Shown: piece by piece, positions 49,001-61,075 of the stretch
Layout of the letters: each line of letters starts with the position of its first letter
Numbering within the stretch: the first letter of the stretch is position 1
DNA from: Cymbidium sinense
Taxonomy: Eukaryota > Streptophyta > Magnoliopsida > Asparagales > Orchidaceae
Direction: 5' to 3'
Assembly: GCA_021442155.1 (NCBI GenBank)
Contig: CM038222.1
Coordinates: forward strand, 56,229,352-56,293,351
Length of the DNA stretch: 64,000 nucleotides
The notes under the pieces: generated by a model
The model's database searches: none
Told to the model about the DNA's origin: nothing
Seen by the model: only the letters and a program-made list of their open reading frames with translations
Program-made: the position numbers and the translations under genes

Positions 49001-51310
49001 TAAGTGATAGCATATGAATGAATAGGATATGGGATTAAGTAAGTGTTAGGTTCATTTCAAATGAACCCTACATCTTACCAAATTCCTATTCAAAACTATA
49101 CTAACATAAAAGAGAAGGAAAACCTATGCTAAGCACATCCTTATATTTTCTTCACATGCAAGCTTATAATTAAAATATAAGTAGCACACTTTTACTTTTA
49201 TGCATTTGATTTATATATTTTGAAAATAATTTGAATTTAGTAGTGCTAATGGACATTCATATTTCTACTTTAGCCAACACATGCAAATTTGACATAAAGT
49301 AAACAATTTCATTTTAAATTTGAATTTGAAAAATATGAATGCAACCACATCACATACAAATTTTACATGTTGGGGAAAGAATCAAAGTAATTAAAGCATG
49401 TAACCACATTCACTTTAATTAAATCCTAAAGACATTCTTATGGAATAAGAAGGGTTAAAATAAATCAAAGTTTATTCAATGTGATTTTTGTTTAGTTTTA
49501 AGTTTGATTTAATTTTGAAAAGGTGGATTGAGCTTGTTGTTCCTAACCCATTCCCACATGTGTTTGATATTTTTGTTTAATTTTTAGATGATTAGATTCA
49601 TTTTTATATGTTAATTAGGTTAAGGTATGAATTAAACAAGTTAATTAACCCTTATTTACACCACCTTAGTATAATTAATCAAATGATTATGAGTCAATGA
49701 GATGACATAAAATCTCACAAAGAATTTAAACTTTCAATGCACCAAGGAAGAAAAGGGCCTAATGCAATTTGGCTCATGATTAATGGTTAATTAAGCTAAG
49801 GGGTTTAACTTAAGTAATTTCAAAACTATGAATTTGGTTTTGATTTTCTAAATTGAACTTAGGCTCTTAAACACCTAAGCATCTACCTAAAGCAGATTAA
49901 TTAAGTTTTGAAAGATTTTAGAATTTTAGAAATTAATTAAGGGATAATTAATGAATTAACCCTTAATTAAGAGAGGATTAAGAAATAAAAGGGGTTTAGG
50001 AAATTAGGGGAAATGCCCCAAAATTATTCCTAAACCTCCTATTCAATGGATCTACCTTAATCAACCAATAATGGATTAAAACACTAATCAATCTTAATTA
50101 TCCTTAATTTTAAGGAGTAATTAGGAAACATAGTAATTCCCCCAATTAAACCTTAAATAAATCACAAGAAAATTAGAGAGGTAGTCATCCTCAAAACATA
50201 CCCAAGAAGTTTGGGATTAATCAAAGGTTTAATTAAGAGTAATTAAAAATAATATTTCCAATAAAACCTAAAAGGATAATTCAAAATCCATTGAAATCAT
50301 TTTTTAAAATATTCTAGGTTGAATTATCTTTCCATTTTGCTCATATTTTTTGAATTTTATTGAGAGATATGAATTTTGAAGATCAAGAGATTAATTAAAA
50401 ATTATATTAATCCCTTAGCTCACAGAAACATGCACGCGGCAATCACACTTTACGCGCCATGTGGTGAGCTCACTTAAGACATCAAAAGATGGTATGAGAT
50501 GCGCTTTGATCCTGCTCGATCAAGGATCAAATGGTGGTCATCCCGCATTTAAAAGGATAAAACATTTCTAAAACATGGGATTAATCTCATCCATCCAAAA
50601 TGCGGATGGATGGCGATCTCACCGCCTTCCCTGTGAGACCATCCATGATCTGGGAAGATCCAAGCTGCAATATTGGAATGAGATTGTACCCACACCATCT
50701 AAAGCTAAAGAGAGAACCTATCCAACGAATTCATGACATGAAAATTCTTCACAAAAGACCAACACCTAAGCTTGGTCAATTATACCTCACAGAGGTGATC
50801 ACATGCTCAAGCGATGAGGTAGCTTCTCAGTGGAGATGAAGCTGCTGAAAGTGTCAAGCCTTGGGGTTGAGTGGATCTCTATGGACCAACACCACTTCAC
50901 CCGCTTTATGGCTTTGATCAATCTCCCTGCTCTTGGGAACTCAAATGAGCTCAGACTTGATCCTCGAGGAGTGCAAGAGGAATTGGAATGGATTTGAGTA
51001 TAGAGAAGTTGAGGATTGAAGTGAGCTCCCCATTTTTTGAAGAGAAAAAAGCACTTTCAAATCCTCTAGAAGCTTAGATGGCTCTCGATCTTCTAACACC
51101 TCCTCAATCAATGAATGATGATTTCAAATTGAATTAGGGGAGTATATCTCCCATGGACATCCACATATTTGACATTTTGATCCAATACAACAAATGGTTT
51201 GTTCTTTGGATCTTGCACATGGTGCTGAGGCCAGTGGATTTCCAACCTCCCATGTGCATCAAATTGAGTGGAAGGAGATTTTGAAATGGCTAATTTGGGG
51301 GGGTAGTTTG
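46045..51310 (-). repeat. Giant LTR, reverse copy C (inserted in copy B)
   Basis: Begins TGTTGGTAGAAAAATTTC and shares diagnostic wording with copy E (62,678): CTTCAAATCTATxGG, ATTCATCTTTTTxGG, GTGATCxAGTACGTCATCAA. It then repeats every block of copy B. It contains an expanded TTC/TTTC tract near 47,637-47,703. Where it meets the rest (around 51,300) the text GGCCTTGGGTCC recurs, the same words at which B is broken at 46,044, so the sequence right of this point may be the displaced remainder of copy B. Confidence 0.65.
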
Positions 51311-54060
51311 GCCTTGGGTCCATTTGGGCTGACCCAAACCCATTGGGTTAGGTGCACCACTCTTCATTGGGTTCACTTAAGCTATTAGGAAGGCATCAAG
51401 TTGATATGTAGAGGGCATGACCAAATTACCCATGGATTAGGCCAAAATTTGTTCTATGGACTAGGGGTGGAATGATCATTTTGCTTATTTTTAAATTTGG
51501 ACATGGTGGCTATATGGAGAAACTAGGTTTGGCCAAGTTTCATGAGATTTGGAATTATTTTGATAAGGTTTGGCTCATGTTGACCCATTTAGGTCAAAAA
51601 TGGGTCAACTTCAATTTGACCAAATTGGTCAAACCAAGGATTGGGTCAAGTTCATATGACCATTTGAAATGTTTTGGTGCTTCAGTTTCATTTAATTTGG
51701 TTTATTTTTTAATTTGGCTCATATGACTTCATTTAGATCAAATGGGTCAAGTTGACTAATTTGACCCATTTGACCTATTTGAGCTAGGTCTAAGGTAGGT
51801 TTAGGTTTGATTAGTATATGGAGTATTTGTTTCCAATCAATTTTGGTTAAGTTTGAATTTGTCTCAACATGACCCCTTTAGGTCAAGTTGGTCTTTGAGT
51901 TAGGTCTAGTTAATAAGGCTTGGTCAAGTTCAACAAGTGATTTGGAATAAACTTGACCCATTAGTTTGAATCAATTTGGCTTAGATCAAGTTTTGACACA
52001 TTTTGACTTTTTAGGTCTAGTTGGGTCAACTTGGGTCAAGTGGCCAATTGGGCTAGGTTAGGCTAAAATGTTGGCTTGGTCAATTTCAAATATAGGTCAT
52101 GAACGAAATTAGATAAATGGTTTCAATCAATTTGACCTATGGTGAAATTTGGCTATGTTAGGTTTCATTTTGGCTAAGTGTTGACTTGGTCAATCCTTTG
52201 GTTTGACTTGGTTTGACCAATTTGATTGATTGATCATCCCATGATGATTGTTGATCATGATTATAGATGAGTTTGGTTCAATCCAATTTGGTTAGGATTA
52301 GAATTTTGCTCATAAGATACTTTAGGTCACTTTGGGTCAAGTGAGCATAAGTGGGTCAAATGGCTAGGTCAAAGCTTGATTTGAGTTTGATTGAACTTGT
52401 ATATGGACTTATGATTGAAATATAAATCCATTTGCAAGTGGTTTGAAGTCAAATGAGTTTTGATTCATTTGATAATTATATATTCAAAGGGTGAACATGA
52501 AAGGATTTAGGTTTGGTTTTTGAATTGCATTTTGATTTGGTGATTGAAGTTTCGATTTATATATGAATTCATGATTGTAGGCTTGATTGAATCACGAAGA
52601 AAAATCAAGAGTTTGGCTTGATTTGAAATTTAGTTGGTTAAGTTCAAGATTTTGACTTGAAAGGCTTAGGTTGGATTTTGAGTAGATTTGAGTTTGATTT
52701 TTGAAATGGGTTTTGATTGTTTGAATTTATATTTCATTTATATATGTGAATATAAATTGATTATGAGAAAATTATAAGGATTTGAAGTGATTTCATCATG
52801 ATTTAGGCTAATTCCATTAAAAGGGAATTTAAAGGACTTAGGAAAATTTTAGATTTAGAATTTGATTTGAGGATTTGATTGGATTGATTTGTATTTATAT
52901 ATTTTTATATGTGAATATAAATGGAATTATGAAAATAGAGATTGAATTGGTTTGATATTGAAGTCATGAAGAAAATCAAAAGATTTGATTTGAAGTTGAT
53001 TTGGCTAAGTTCAAGATTTTGACTTGAAAGGGATTTGAATGGAAGAGTTTGATTTTGGGATTAGTTTGATTGTTGAATTTATATTTATTTATATAGTGAA
53101 TATAAATGAGAATATAAATGATCATGAGAAAATTTGATGAATTTGAAGTGATTTGATCAAGATTTAGGCTAAGTCCATTAAAAGGAATTTAAAGGACTTA
53201 GAAAATTTTGGAGTTGGGATTTAAATTTTTTGAATTTGGTTTGATTGATTTATATTTATATTTCATTTATATATGTGAATATAAATGCGAATATAAATGA
53301 GTTGTGAGAAAATCACGTGAATTTGAATTGATTTGATCATGATTCTAAGTCTTTAAGGAAAATTTAAAGGACTTAAGATGAAATTTTTTAAATTTTGGGT
53401 TTATTTGATTGGTTTGAATTTATATTTTATTTATATATGAATATAAATGAGAATATAAATGAATTTGAGAAAATCTCATGAGTTTGAATTGTTTGATCAT
53501 GATTTAAGCTAAGTCCTGGAAATTTAAAGGACTTAGAAAAATTTAGGAATTGATTTTGAATTTTGAGTTTAGTTTGATTGTTTGAATTTATATTTCATTT
53601 ATATATGTGAATATAAATGAGAATATAAATAAAATTATGAGAAAATTGAGTTTGAATTTGATCATGATTTAGGCTAAGTCCTTAAAAGAAGATTAAGGAC
53701 TTAGGAAAGATTTGCACTTTGGAACTTTATTCATGGATTTCAATCATGTATTTCAATCATGGAATTCAATCATGGATTTCAATCATGTGGCATTGATTTG
53801 AGTTTGAAGAAAATCAAATAAGATTGATTTGGAGTTTGACTTGAAGGAAGGAAGGTGAGGAATGGTTCAAGCTAAGGGTAGGCAAATTTTCCTAACACCC
53901 CTAAGGCATGACCTATTATGGCTAACCCTTCTAAGTCTCTAGGACTAGGTTGAGTGTCCACCTAATCACTTGATGTGTCTTAAGACCAAGGAACTCTTAA
54001 AGCCTAAGAGAAATCCTACATCTAAAATAGAGGGGTTGAGTGCTCATTCTAAAAATGCAG
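51311..54060 (-). repeat. Giant LTR, 5' part (minisatellite and 180-bp repeats)
   Basis: Contains the TTGACC/GGTCAA minisatellite (51,560-52,480), then about six units of an AT-rich tandem repeat (52,560-53,700), then the closing segment CTAACCCTTCTAAGTCTCTAGG...TGTCCACCTAATCACT shared with 33,420-33,480. If joined to 40,583-46,044 it gives an LTR of about 8.2 kb. Its outer edge is uncertain, because homology to copy A fades near 54,060. Confidence 0.6.
52560..53700. repeat. Tandem AT repeat, about six units of 165-185 bp
   Basis: Units start near 52,720, 52,890, 53,073, 53,247, 53,414 and 53,580 with TTTGAATTTATATTTCATTT, followed by TATATATGTGAATATAAATG, GAGAAAAT, and GCTAAGTCCxTxAAAxGxxxATTTAAAGGACTTAGG. 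ATTTATATT/AATATAAAT forms an inverted repeat within each unit. Copy A has two such units (32,929 and 33,109); the forward copy at 1,329 has almost none. Confidence 0.8.
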
Positions 54061-56230
54061 TCAACAAAGCAACAAGTGTGATGTGACCGACAAGGAACAC
54101 ATGTATTGGTGTTGATCAAATGATCAACAACATCGAAGATCAAAGCACTTAGAGATAACCTATCCTTAACCCAAGGTGAAAGAATAGAGCTAAGTGTGTG
54201 GCTCTACTTATGTCAAGGACATAAGAGAGGGAAGGAGGAATCCACTAGGGATTGAGTATGAACCTTCCACTAGGGAAGTAGGTTCAAGTCATCCATAAGG
54301 GGCTGAGAGATTTGATTTAGTTTAGGTCTCACTAGGGAATAATTTTCACTAGGGAAGAGGGTTGAATTTGTTTTAATTTTGTTGATTTGGATTTTTTTTA
54401 GATGAGCCCCGTTGGTTTGCAATGGACTGCACTAAGTAGGGCCAAGCTAGACCTAACTCGCATTTACCAATCCAAAGGGGTAGTCTAAAACATAGTAGAC
54501 TAGCCAACCAAAGGATGCCTTTCGATGCAAGTACTAAAAGAAAGCATAGTAGACTTACATCCTCCAAAGTAGACACTAGTTACTAGGGTAATCTATTGGC
54601 AAGATAACAGATTGAACCCAACCTAGGGCTGACTATTGAGTGAATACCGTTGGGGGACTTAGATCAGCTCAAAGATAGTCAAGATTAATTTCATCTTTTA
54701 GATTTATTTATTTTAATGGATTCCATCGATTTACGATGGATCACACTAAGAAGGAGATTATATCAGCCTAGACCTATCTCAGATTTACTGAACCAACGGG
54801 AGTAGCTTCCCGGTCGATGGGAGAACTATCCAACCAAAGGAGTGCCTTTCGATTTACAATGATCAATTCAAGGGAAGAAAGCTTGGGGACTCACATCTTC
54901 CACTAGAAAAGACCACTTGCGTGATATGTTGCTTTGGGCAATAAATTGAACTCGACCTAAGGTTGCCCATCAGTTTGCGATAATCATGCTAGAAAGAATG
55001 CGTTATAGTCTTACATCTTTCAAAGCGAATGAGAGGTGACCTAATTTATCAAAATAGATTGAACCCAACCTAAGGGCTACAGTGAGTGCACGGGACTTAT
55101 CTCAACTCGTGGTCGCAATTATAGGGAGTTCTAGACAGCCTTAAAGATAGGATGTCTGCTTGGGAAGAGGGGCCCTTTGGGGGCTTGAATTCCTAATCCA
55201 CAAGTAAATTAATTTTGTTTATTTTATTTTGTTTAGTTTGTTTATCGTGGACCCTATTACTTTGTGAGGGATCAAACTGAGAAAAAACTTATATCAGCCT
55301 AGACCTATCTCAGATTTACTAAATCAAGAGAGAATTTGCGCATCCATTGATCAAATTCTCCATCCACAAGGTGGCTACTAGGAAAGAGGGATTGTCCATT
55401 CCAAAAGTAAACATGTAGTCTTACATCCTCCCATAGCAAAAATTGTTATAGATAGTCGCCTTCGACTTAACAAAATGTCATCCAACGACTACTAAGTGAA
55501 TGCCACTAGACTTATAGAACTCAAATAGTCAAGAGAAAGGAGCCTCTGGGGACTTATCCTAAACCTCAAATATACTTGACCTAGTTAGATCATGATGATT
55601 AGTTCAAGAAGAAAGCACGGACTCACATCTTCTTAAACAAAATTAACATGGTTACGGGTAAAGAAGCTACCATACTAACAAGGCCTTGATTTGCAATGGT
55701 CAAGTTAGAAGAAAATGGGAGACTCACATCTTCCAAATAAATGACTGACATACTAGAGGTAGTATGTAGACCGAAAGCAAAACTAATGAGTGAAATGCCA
55801 CATGGGGCTTGCTTCCACATCAAACAACTTGAGACAAAAAGATTTATGTTTGTTATTGTGCATGTGTCAAAAAGAGTAGGATGCCTCTGCGGGACTCTCA
55901 CACCTACCTTAAACACGTTAGGAGTTTTGATGAAATGGTGTCACGAATGGCAAACATCCCACTAAGAAAGGATGTCGCTTAGGTTCTCTCACACCTATCT
56001 TAGTTGTGCTAATCGAAATAGGATGCCTCTTGGGTTCTCTCACACCTATTCTAATAGATCGAGATTGTGTTTGTGTTGTGAAAGAGGGATAGATGCCACC
56101 GGGACTCTTACACCTACCCTAGACACGCCATGGTGGATTCAATACAAGCAAATAATGCTTCAAAGAAGAGAAGATTTGATGAATGGAATCAAATTTTTAT
56201 TTTTTATTAATAATTATTTTCAAACATGAT
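54061..56230 (-). other. Region between pol and 3' LTR of third gypsy interior
   Basis: No gene recognised. It has three degenerate units of about 300-500 bp (from about 54,400, 54,700 and 55,215), each with GGATTxxATTxxTTTGCxATGGATCxxACTAAG, then TATATCAGCCTAGACCTATC TCAGATTTACT. Near 55,870-56,120 there are four short repeats of the type GGATGCCTCxxGGGTTCTCTCACACCTA. TAT-clade elements often have long noncoding sequence at this position. Small frames at 55,623-56,229 come from these repeats. Confidence 0.5.
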
Positions 56231-57110
56231 TTATTTTGGGTAATATTTCTTTAGATAGAGCCCATTAATTACAGGAAGCATCTGTTCCCCTTTACAATCA
56301 ATAAGATGATAAGATCCTCCTTAGGCCTTCTCTATGACATAGGGCCTTCCCAAGTGGGTTCAAACTTGCCTCCCATCTTCAATGGGCAATAATGTCTCCT
56401 TAGACTAACACAAGTTCTCCTACTCAAAGACCTAGGGACCAACTTGTTGTGAGCTTGAATCATTTTGGCCTTGTACAACTCGAGATTCTGCACCCAGAAC
56501 TCTCCTCCAAACCTTCGAGCTCTTCTATAACTTTGCATTACTTAGAGAATGTTACCCAATGCTATCCTTAGTGATGGGAGTTAAACTTCTAAAGGTAGAA
56601 TGCTCCCATACACATTAAGGAAAATGGGTGACGAGTTGAGTTTGGTATGAAAGGGAAGGCTTTCAACCAACTGCTCGTTCCACTATCATTTGTTGTTATT
56701 AAGAATCTTCTTTAGTATTTTGATGAGAGTTTTGTTGAATGCTTTCGCTAAGCCATTTGCTCTAGGGTAGTAGATGGTGGAGTATCTTTAAACTATACCG
56801 TGTCTTCTGGTGAAGCTATTGATCTTCATGCTTTTAAATGCAGTACCATTATCAGATATAATTCATCGAGGTACCCCAAACCTATATACGATATGGTTCC
56901 TAAAAAATTGAAGCACATGTTGAGCTATGACCTCTCTGAGTGGGATGGCTTCCACTTTGGAAAAGTAGTATGGCGCTAAGATGAATCGATGCCCTAAGAA
57001 GAAGGATCGATCGAACCCACAATGTCGGTACCCCAACACTGGCCAAAGCAGGTATGCTAAATATGGAGGCATCTTAGCTACATCCATGATAGATTCAGAT
57101 ATAATCTAAT
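56231..57110 (-). pseudogene. TAT-type integrase, core and complete C-terminus
   Basis: The pol end is clear on the minus strand: SYHLIDCKGEQMLPVINGLY, then LKKYYPK and the stop at 56,231. Upstream are GGKFEPTWEGP (about 56,345-56,380), QNLELYKAKMIQAHNK, the core pieces ISDNGTAFKS and YYPRANGLAKAFNKT, and GHRFILAPYYFSKVEAIPL. In the last core box the family has E where K stands here (NGLAKAF), so the third catalytic residue is lost. Several frameshifts and stops. This copy preserves the part of integrase missing at 8,034. Confidence 0.88.
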
Positions 57111-57850
57111 CATCAATGTATGTTTAGACATGTTATCTAAAAAATGAAAACCACATTTGACCAAACAGTGGTATAGCCATCCATCAAGATAGAGAGAGCT
57201 CTATTTCACCCGATGGGCTTGTGACTTTTCTTGAGGTGTTTTGATGTTCAAGTAATCTATGGTTTCCACCAATCTATCTGTTTTTGGCAACAATAACCTC
57301 CTTCAAGAGAAAGTCTTGATGAGTTCAATATCAAGGATGGACTTGTCTTTTTGGACCCAAAATGGACTCATCTTCCGATGCCAACTCTTTGGCAAGTTTT
57401 GCCAAAGCATCTCCAACTCTCTGGTGACTTAGAATTTGGGCCAACAAAATGGTATACTCAGTAAATAAAAGCTTGAGTTTGAGAACCTTGTAAGACCCGA
57501 CAATCTAGTTGATGACAAACTTAGAATCCCCAAAGATGTTGATGCTCTTGAAACTAATAGTGATGGCTAACTCAAGACCGACAATCAAAGCCTCATACCT
57601 TCATTGTTGGCAGGTTGGAAATATAGTATGAGAATCTCATCACATCACTTTGAGTTAGAAGAATTACCCACCGCCTTTCTGGAAGAGTAGATCATGGTGC
57701 TTCCTCGTGAAAAGAAGCTACACCATAAAAATACATCTCCCATCGGTGGTTGCCTCCCTAAGTTCATGATTTGTTCATCGGAGATCACTGAAAGAATCAA
57801 GGAAGTGAGTGTTAAGAAATCTAGTGCTCCCTTTTACCGCACAGGGGATT
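57111..57850 (-). pseudogene. Second RNase H region of third gypsy interior
   Basis: The minus strand gives, in broken frames, YEALIVGLELAITISFKSIN, then IFGDSKFVINQIVGSYKVLK and DALAKLAKELASE. This matches the extra RNase H at 8,600-9,270. The zinc-binding integrase start expected between this and 57,087 is not visible and seems deleted. Confidence 0.7.
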
Positions 57851-57879
57851 GAATGTGATATCAAACGAGAGAATCATGG

Positions 57880-58920
57880 TCCATCATGCCAAACATTCTG
57901 ATAGCGTGTCATGAGATCTGGATTTATTCGGAGATCAAGTTCACCTTATGAGAAAGCATATAATTTCATAGCTTTTGGAAAGTAAAGATCAAACCTAGGC
58001 AATGTTTCTCAATAAGTGAGAAGTTCCCTTTAGCAGGAATCAAATGATAGCTGAGGTAGTAGAGAGCGTTCTCCTTCCCTTTATCATTGGCTTGGGCCAA
58101 TAGAGCACCGAGAGAGTCATCTACATCAATAGTGTAGAGGATGAGTGGCCTGCCCAGGATAGGGGCTGCTAGAACTAGCGGCTTCACCAAATCCTTAAAA
58201 AAATATCCTGACAGATAAAGCATCTTAAATATGGCTTGCATCCTGAAGATCTCAAAGATGAGTTAAAATCTTAGGAGGTGGCATTTCTAAGATTGCTTTA
58301 ATCTTTTCTAGATCTATTTCTATTCCCCAGTGTCAAAAAAAGAACCCAAGGAATTTCCTTGAAGCTACTCTGAATGCACACTTCAGAGGATTCATTTTGA
58401 GGTTATATTATCTTAATTGTTCAAAAACTACTCTCAAGTCAAAGAGGTGGTCTCTCTCGCTTCTTGACTACTAGATCATCAATGTAGCACTAACCCGATG
58501 ATGAGTTCAGAAGATGAAGTCATTGGTATGTAGCACCAACATTTTAAGGCGAAAGGCATGACCTATATGTAAGATTTTGATCGGGTTTGAAAAGTAGTGT
58601 TTCTTTCATCTTCAAGACATCTTGGTTATAGATGACCCATCCATGAAAGAGAAGACTACATGAGATGGCAATGTCCACCATTAATTTGGTATAGGAAGAG
58701 AAACTCATCCTTAGGACATGCCTTGTTTTAAGTCCCTAAAATTTGCATAGCAATTGATCATTCTTCTTCTTAATTGAGATGACACTAGCTAACCAAAGAT
58801 ATTTTTCTTCCGATGAAAAGATCGACGCTTTTGACTTTAAATGACCTATTCAATTTCTAATCGCATGCATCTAGGAGCTTGCTTGATGGGGTAGCAATCT
58901 ATTGCTAGGACTACTACGGG
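57880..58920 (-). pseudogene. Reverse transcriptase-RNase H of third gypsy interior
   Basis: The connection and first RNase H block at 57,966-58,241 reads VKPLVLAAPILGRPLILYTI, then GALLAQANDKGKENALYYLS. Further right, in other frames, are NPLKCAFRVASRKFLGF and the catalytic box CYIDDLVV (about 58,470-58,500). Both aspartates are kept, with I in place of the usual V. The fingers region near 58,650-58,800 (FRDLKQGMS, VFSFMDGSS) has several small deletions relative to 10,188-10,451. Confidence 0.85.
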
Positions 58921-59670
58921 AGATAATCCGTTCATTTCTTTATAACTCCATGTGAAGCAGTCTTTAAACTTAGTCAATAGCCTAACTAAGTCATTGGTTT
59001 CTTCTTCATTCAGCAACAAACTGATGTATGTCGGGCATGGATTTTCTTCTATCCTGAGGTTGATTTTTTTAAGCTTGTCAATTGATGAATGAATCTCCTC
59101 TTCAAGTTATCGCGGTGCCACTTTGATTTGGAGATCATCTGAGGTTTCTAAATACACATTCTCATAAGAGTTGGGGGTGTGTGAGAAGAACCTATCAGAC
59201 TCTAAATGATTTGTAATAAGAGTAATTATCATCATCATGACCCACTATACCAAATCTACCCTTCTTTGTGCTTCCCACCTATAGTTCCATAGCTTTTCAA
59301 AGTACTCTAACCTGTGCTTGGACCATGAATGAGGAACTAAACCTTTTTATATAATATTATGAACACAAGGTGAGTAAAAGTTAAATGGTAATTCCATTAA
59401 TTCTTTAAAAGTATTCTCTTCAAGTTCTACATCAACTTCAGGACTTGAGGATGATGATCCCAAAAAGAATATCTTTTGCTTCATGTCACTAGAAGACTTA
59501 GGGACTTCCTTAACTACCAAACCTTCAACTTTCTGAGATGTAAGTGAGGTTAGAGCTAAGGTTCCCAACTACTACCTAATAGTTTTACATAAACTTGATT
59601 TGAATACTTGCTTTTTGGAAGCCTGGTCTCATGCGATTGAAAGTTGCCTCCAGAACCCGCCGAGAGGGGT
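58921..59670 (-). pseudogene. Polyprotein linker upstream of RT, third interior
   Basis: The minus strand reads GSSSSSPEVDVELEENTFKE (about 59,405-59,464), then INLRIEENPCPTYISLLLNE and LTKFKDCFTWSYKEMNGLSP (58,900-59,060). The last is a well-known TAT wording just before the RT fingers. The same order is seen at 10,560-11,100. No catalytic function is expected. Confidence 0.75.
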
Positions 59671-60070
59671 GGTATAATCATATTAGACTCATCCTCCAGT
59701 TGGATTCCAAGTCATGCAAATAATACCTAAACTGAACAACATGACCTCTATTGGTTGATGGCCAACTAGGAGGTCTTCCATCTCTGGAACTACCTTTATT
59801 TCTTCCTCTACCTCTACCTGGTGGAGGTTGATCCATCCAACCCACATGTCCATGATAGAATGAACTGTGGGTGGAATGTAACATGCGGATCTATTTCTTC
59901 TTTAATTCCCCTCTGTCTCTACTCTGAATGTACACTTCAGAGGATGCATTTTGCCCAAGTTCACGAGAAAGGGTGTTTTAAGGAAGATAGTAGGTCGCAT
60001 CCTCATAAATCTCAACCTCTCTGACTAAAAATAGCCTTTCATCTCCATTGACACGGTATTCAATCACATC
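59671..60070 (-). pseudogene. RG-rich polyprotein segment, third interior
   Basis: The open frame at 59,678-59,884 contains GHVGWMDQPPPGRGRGRNKG, matching 11,425-11,520 but without the CT-tract expansion. To the right, frames match the area just after the protease. Confidence 0.65.
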
Positions 60071-60600
60071 TTTCCTAAACTTGATGCACTAATGGAGGGA
60101 AGAAGGAGTTATCTTATTCTGATGTATCCAAGGCCTACCAAGCAAAGTAGTGAACGAAGTATTCAAATCATTGATGTAAAACCTTGCTTCAGTCTTCTAG
60201 TCACTTATCTCCAAATGTAACACTATAGAACCTAAAGCCTACTCACCTTATTCATTGAATCCTCTCAACATCATCTGATCTCCTCGGAGTGTGGAGATGT
60301 CGATCCTCAAATAAGTAAGGGTCTTTAGACTCATAATGTTCACCGATGCACATGAATCCGAACTATGGCAAGTCTAAAGCCCATGTCAATGTGATGTAGA
60401 GGGAGGGTTGTGCTCCAAGTCCCCCAAGAAGGTCTTCTGGAAGGATCCAAGCTTCTTTTGTGTAATGTGCCTCCTCACCTATGAAAGCTAAGCATATCTT
60501 GGGGATCAAGGAGATTTTGATTAGTGCCCCCCACTTTGGATACAAGGGCATCGTATATATTTAGCTTAGATGGAAACTTTCTTAAATGAGAAAGGACATA
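60071..60600 (-). pseudogene. Aspartic protease-like region, third interior
   Basis: LLGRPWIHQ (about 60,120-60,146) marks the end of a retropepsin-like domain. Toward the N-terminus are SEGSVTFGD-like and CLAFIGEEAHYTKEAW stretches (60,363-60,551), similar to FAIGEEGHYSREA in the first interior. Broken reading frame; active-site triplet not located. Confidence 0.6.
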
Positions 60601-60905
60601 GTAGTCCACCTCGGGCTGGTCCTCCATAAGCATATCCAAGGGTGGATCATCCTGTGGAGGGGCTTCTCGATCTTAGATCAATGAATTATTTTCTCATCAT
60701 GAGTTGATGCCCAGGAGGTAGAACCTTTCCACTCGAGGTTGACTTGATCTCTGTGGCAGTAATGGAAGGATCTACCGCACATCGCTCACCTATAACTTCT
60801 CTATGGGACCCTCTCAATAATTCTAAGTCTATCTCAAGAGGTGAACCCAAGTATTGAGGGAAAGTCCAACTCTTAATTAGAAAGAGGAAGATCAGAATTA
60901 TTATA
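60601..60905 (-). pseudogene. Gag C-terminal remnant, third interior
   Basis: Corresponds to 12,240-12,560 (GGATCATCCTGTGGAGGxGCTTC and GAGGTGAACCC are shared on the plus strand). It stops abruptly at about 60,905 (TTATTATAA), after which leader sequence next to the PBS follows. The zinc-finger gag, front gag and hairpin array are all missing, a loss of about 5 kb compared with the first interior. Confidence 0.65.
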
Positions 60906-61049
60906 ATACCTAAGGATGTTGGCTAACTCAACTTAAGAATGAAATAAGCTTAAGTGCCAATGAAAAGAAAGATAGTCTCAGATTCATACCAAAGTACAAA
61001 CCCACTATCGATACTCAAAGACAATGATCATTTACCAAAGATTGAGAGA

Positions 61050-61063
61050 ATCTGAGAGTGCCA
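61050..61063 (-). promoter_or_regulatory. Degenerate primer-binding site, third interior
   Basis: The minus strand reads TGGCACTCTCAGA next to the LTR start at about 61,076. It is a damaged version of the site at 17,660-17,677. The preceding 135 bases (60,915-61,050) match 17,510-17,660. Confidence 0.6.
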
Positions 61064-61075
61064 AAAAAAATCGAG

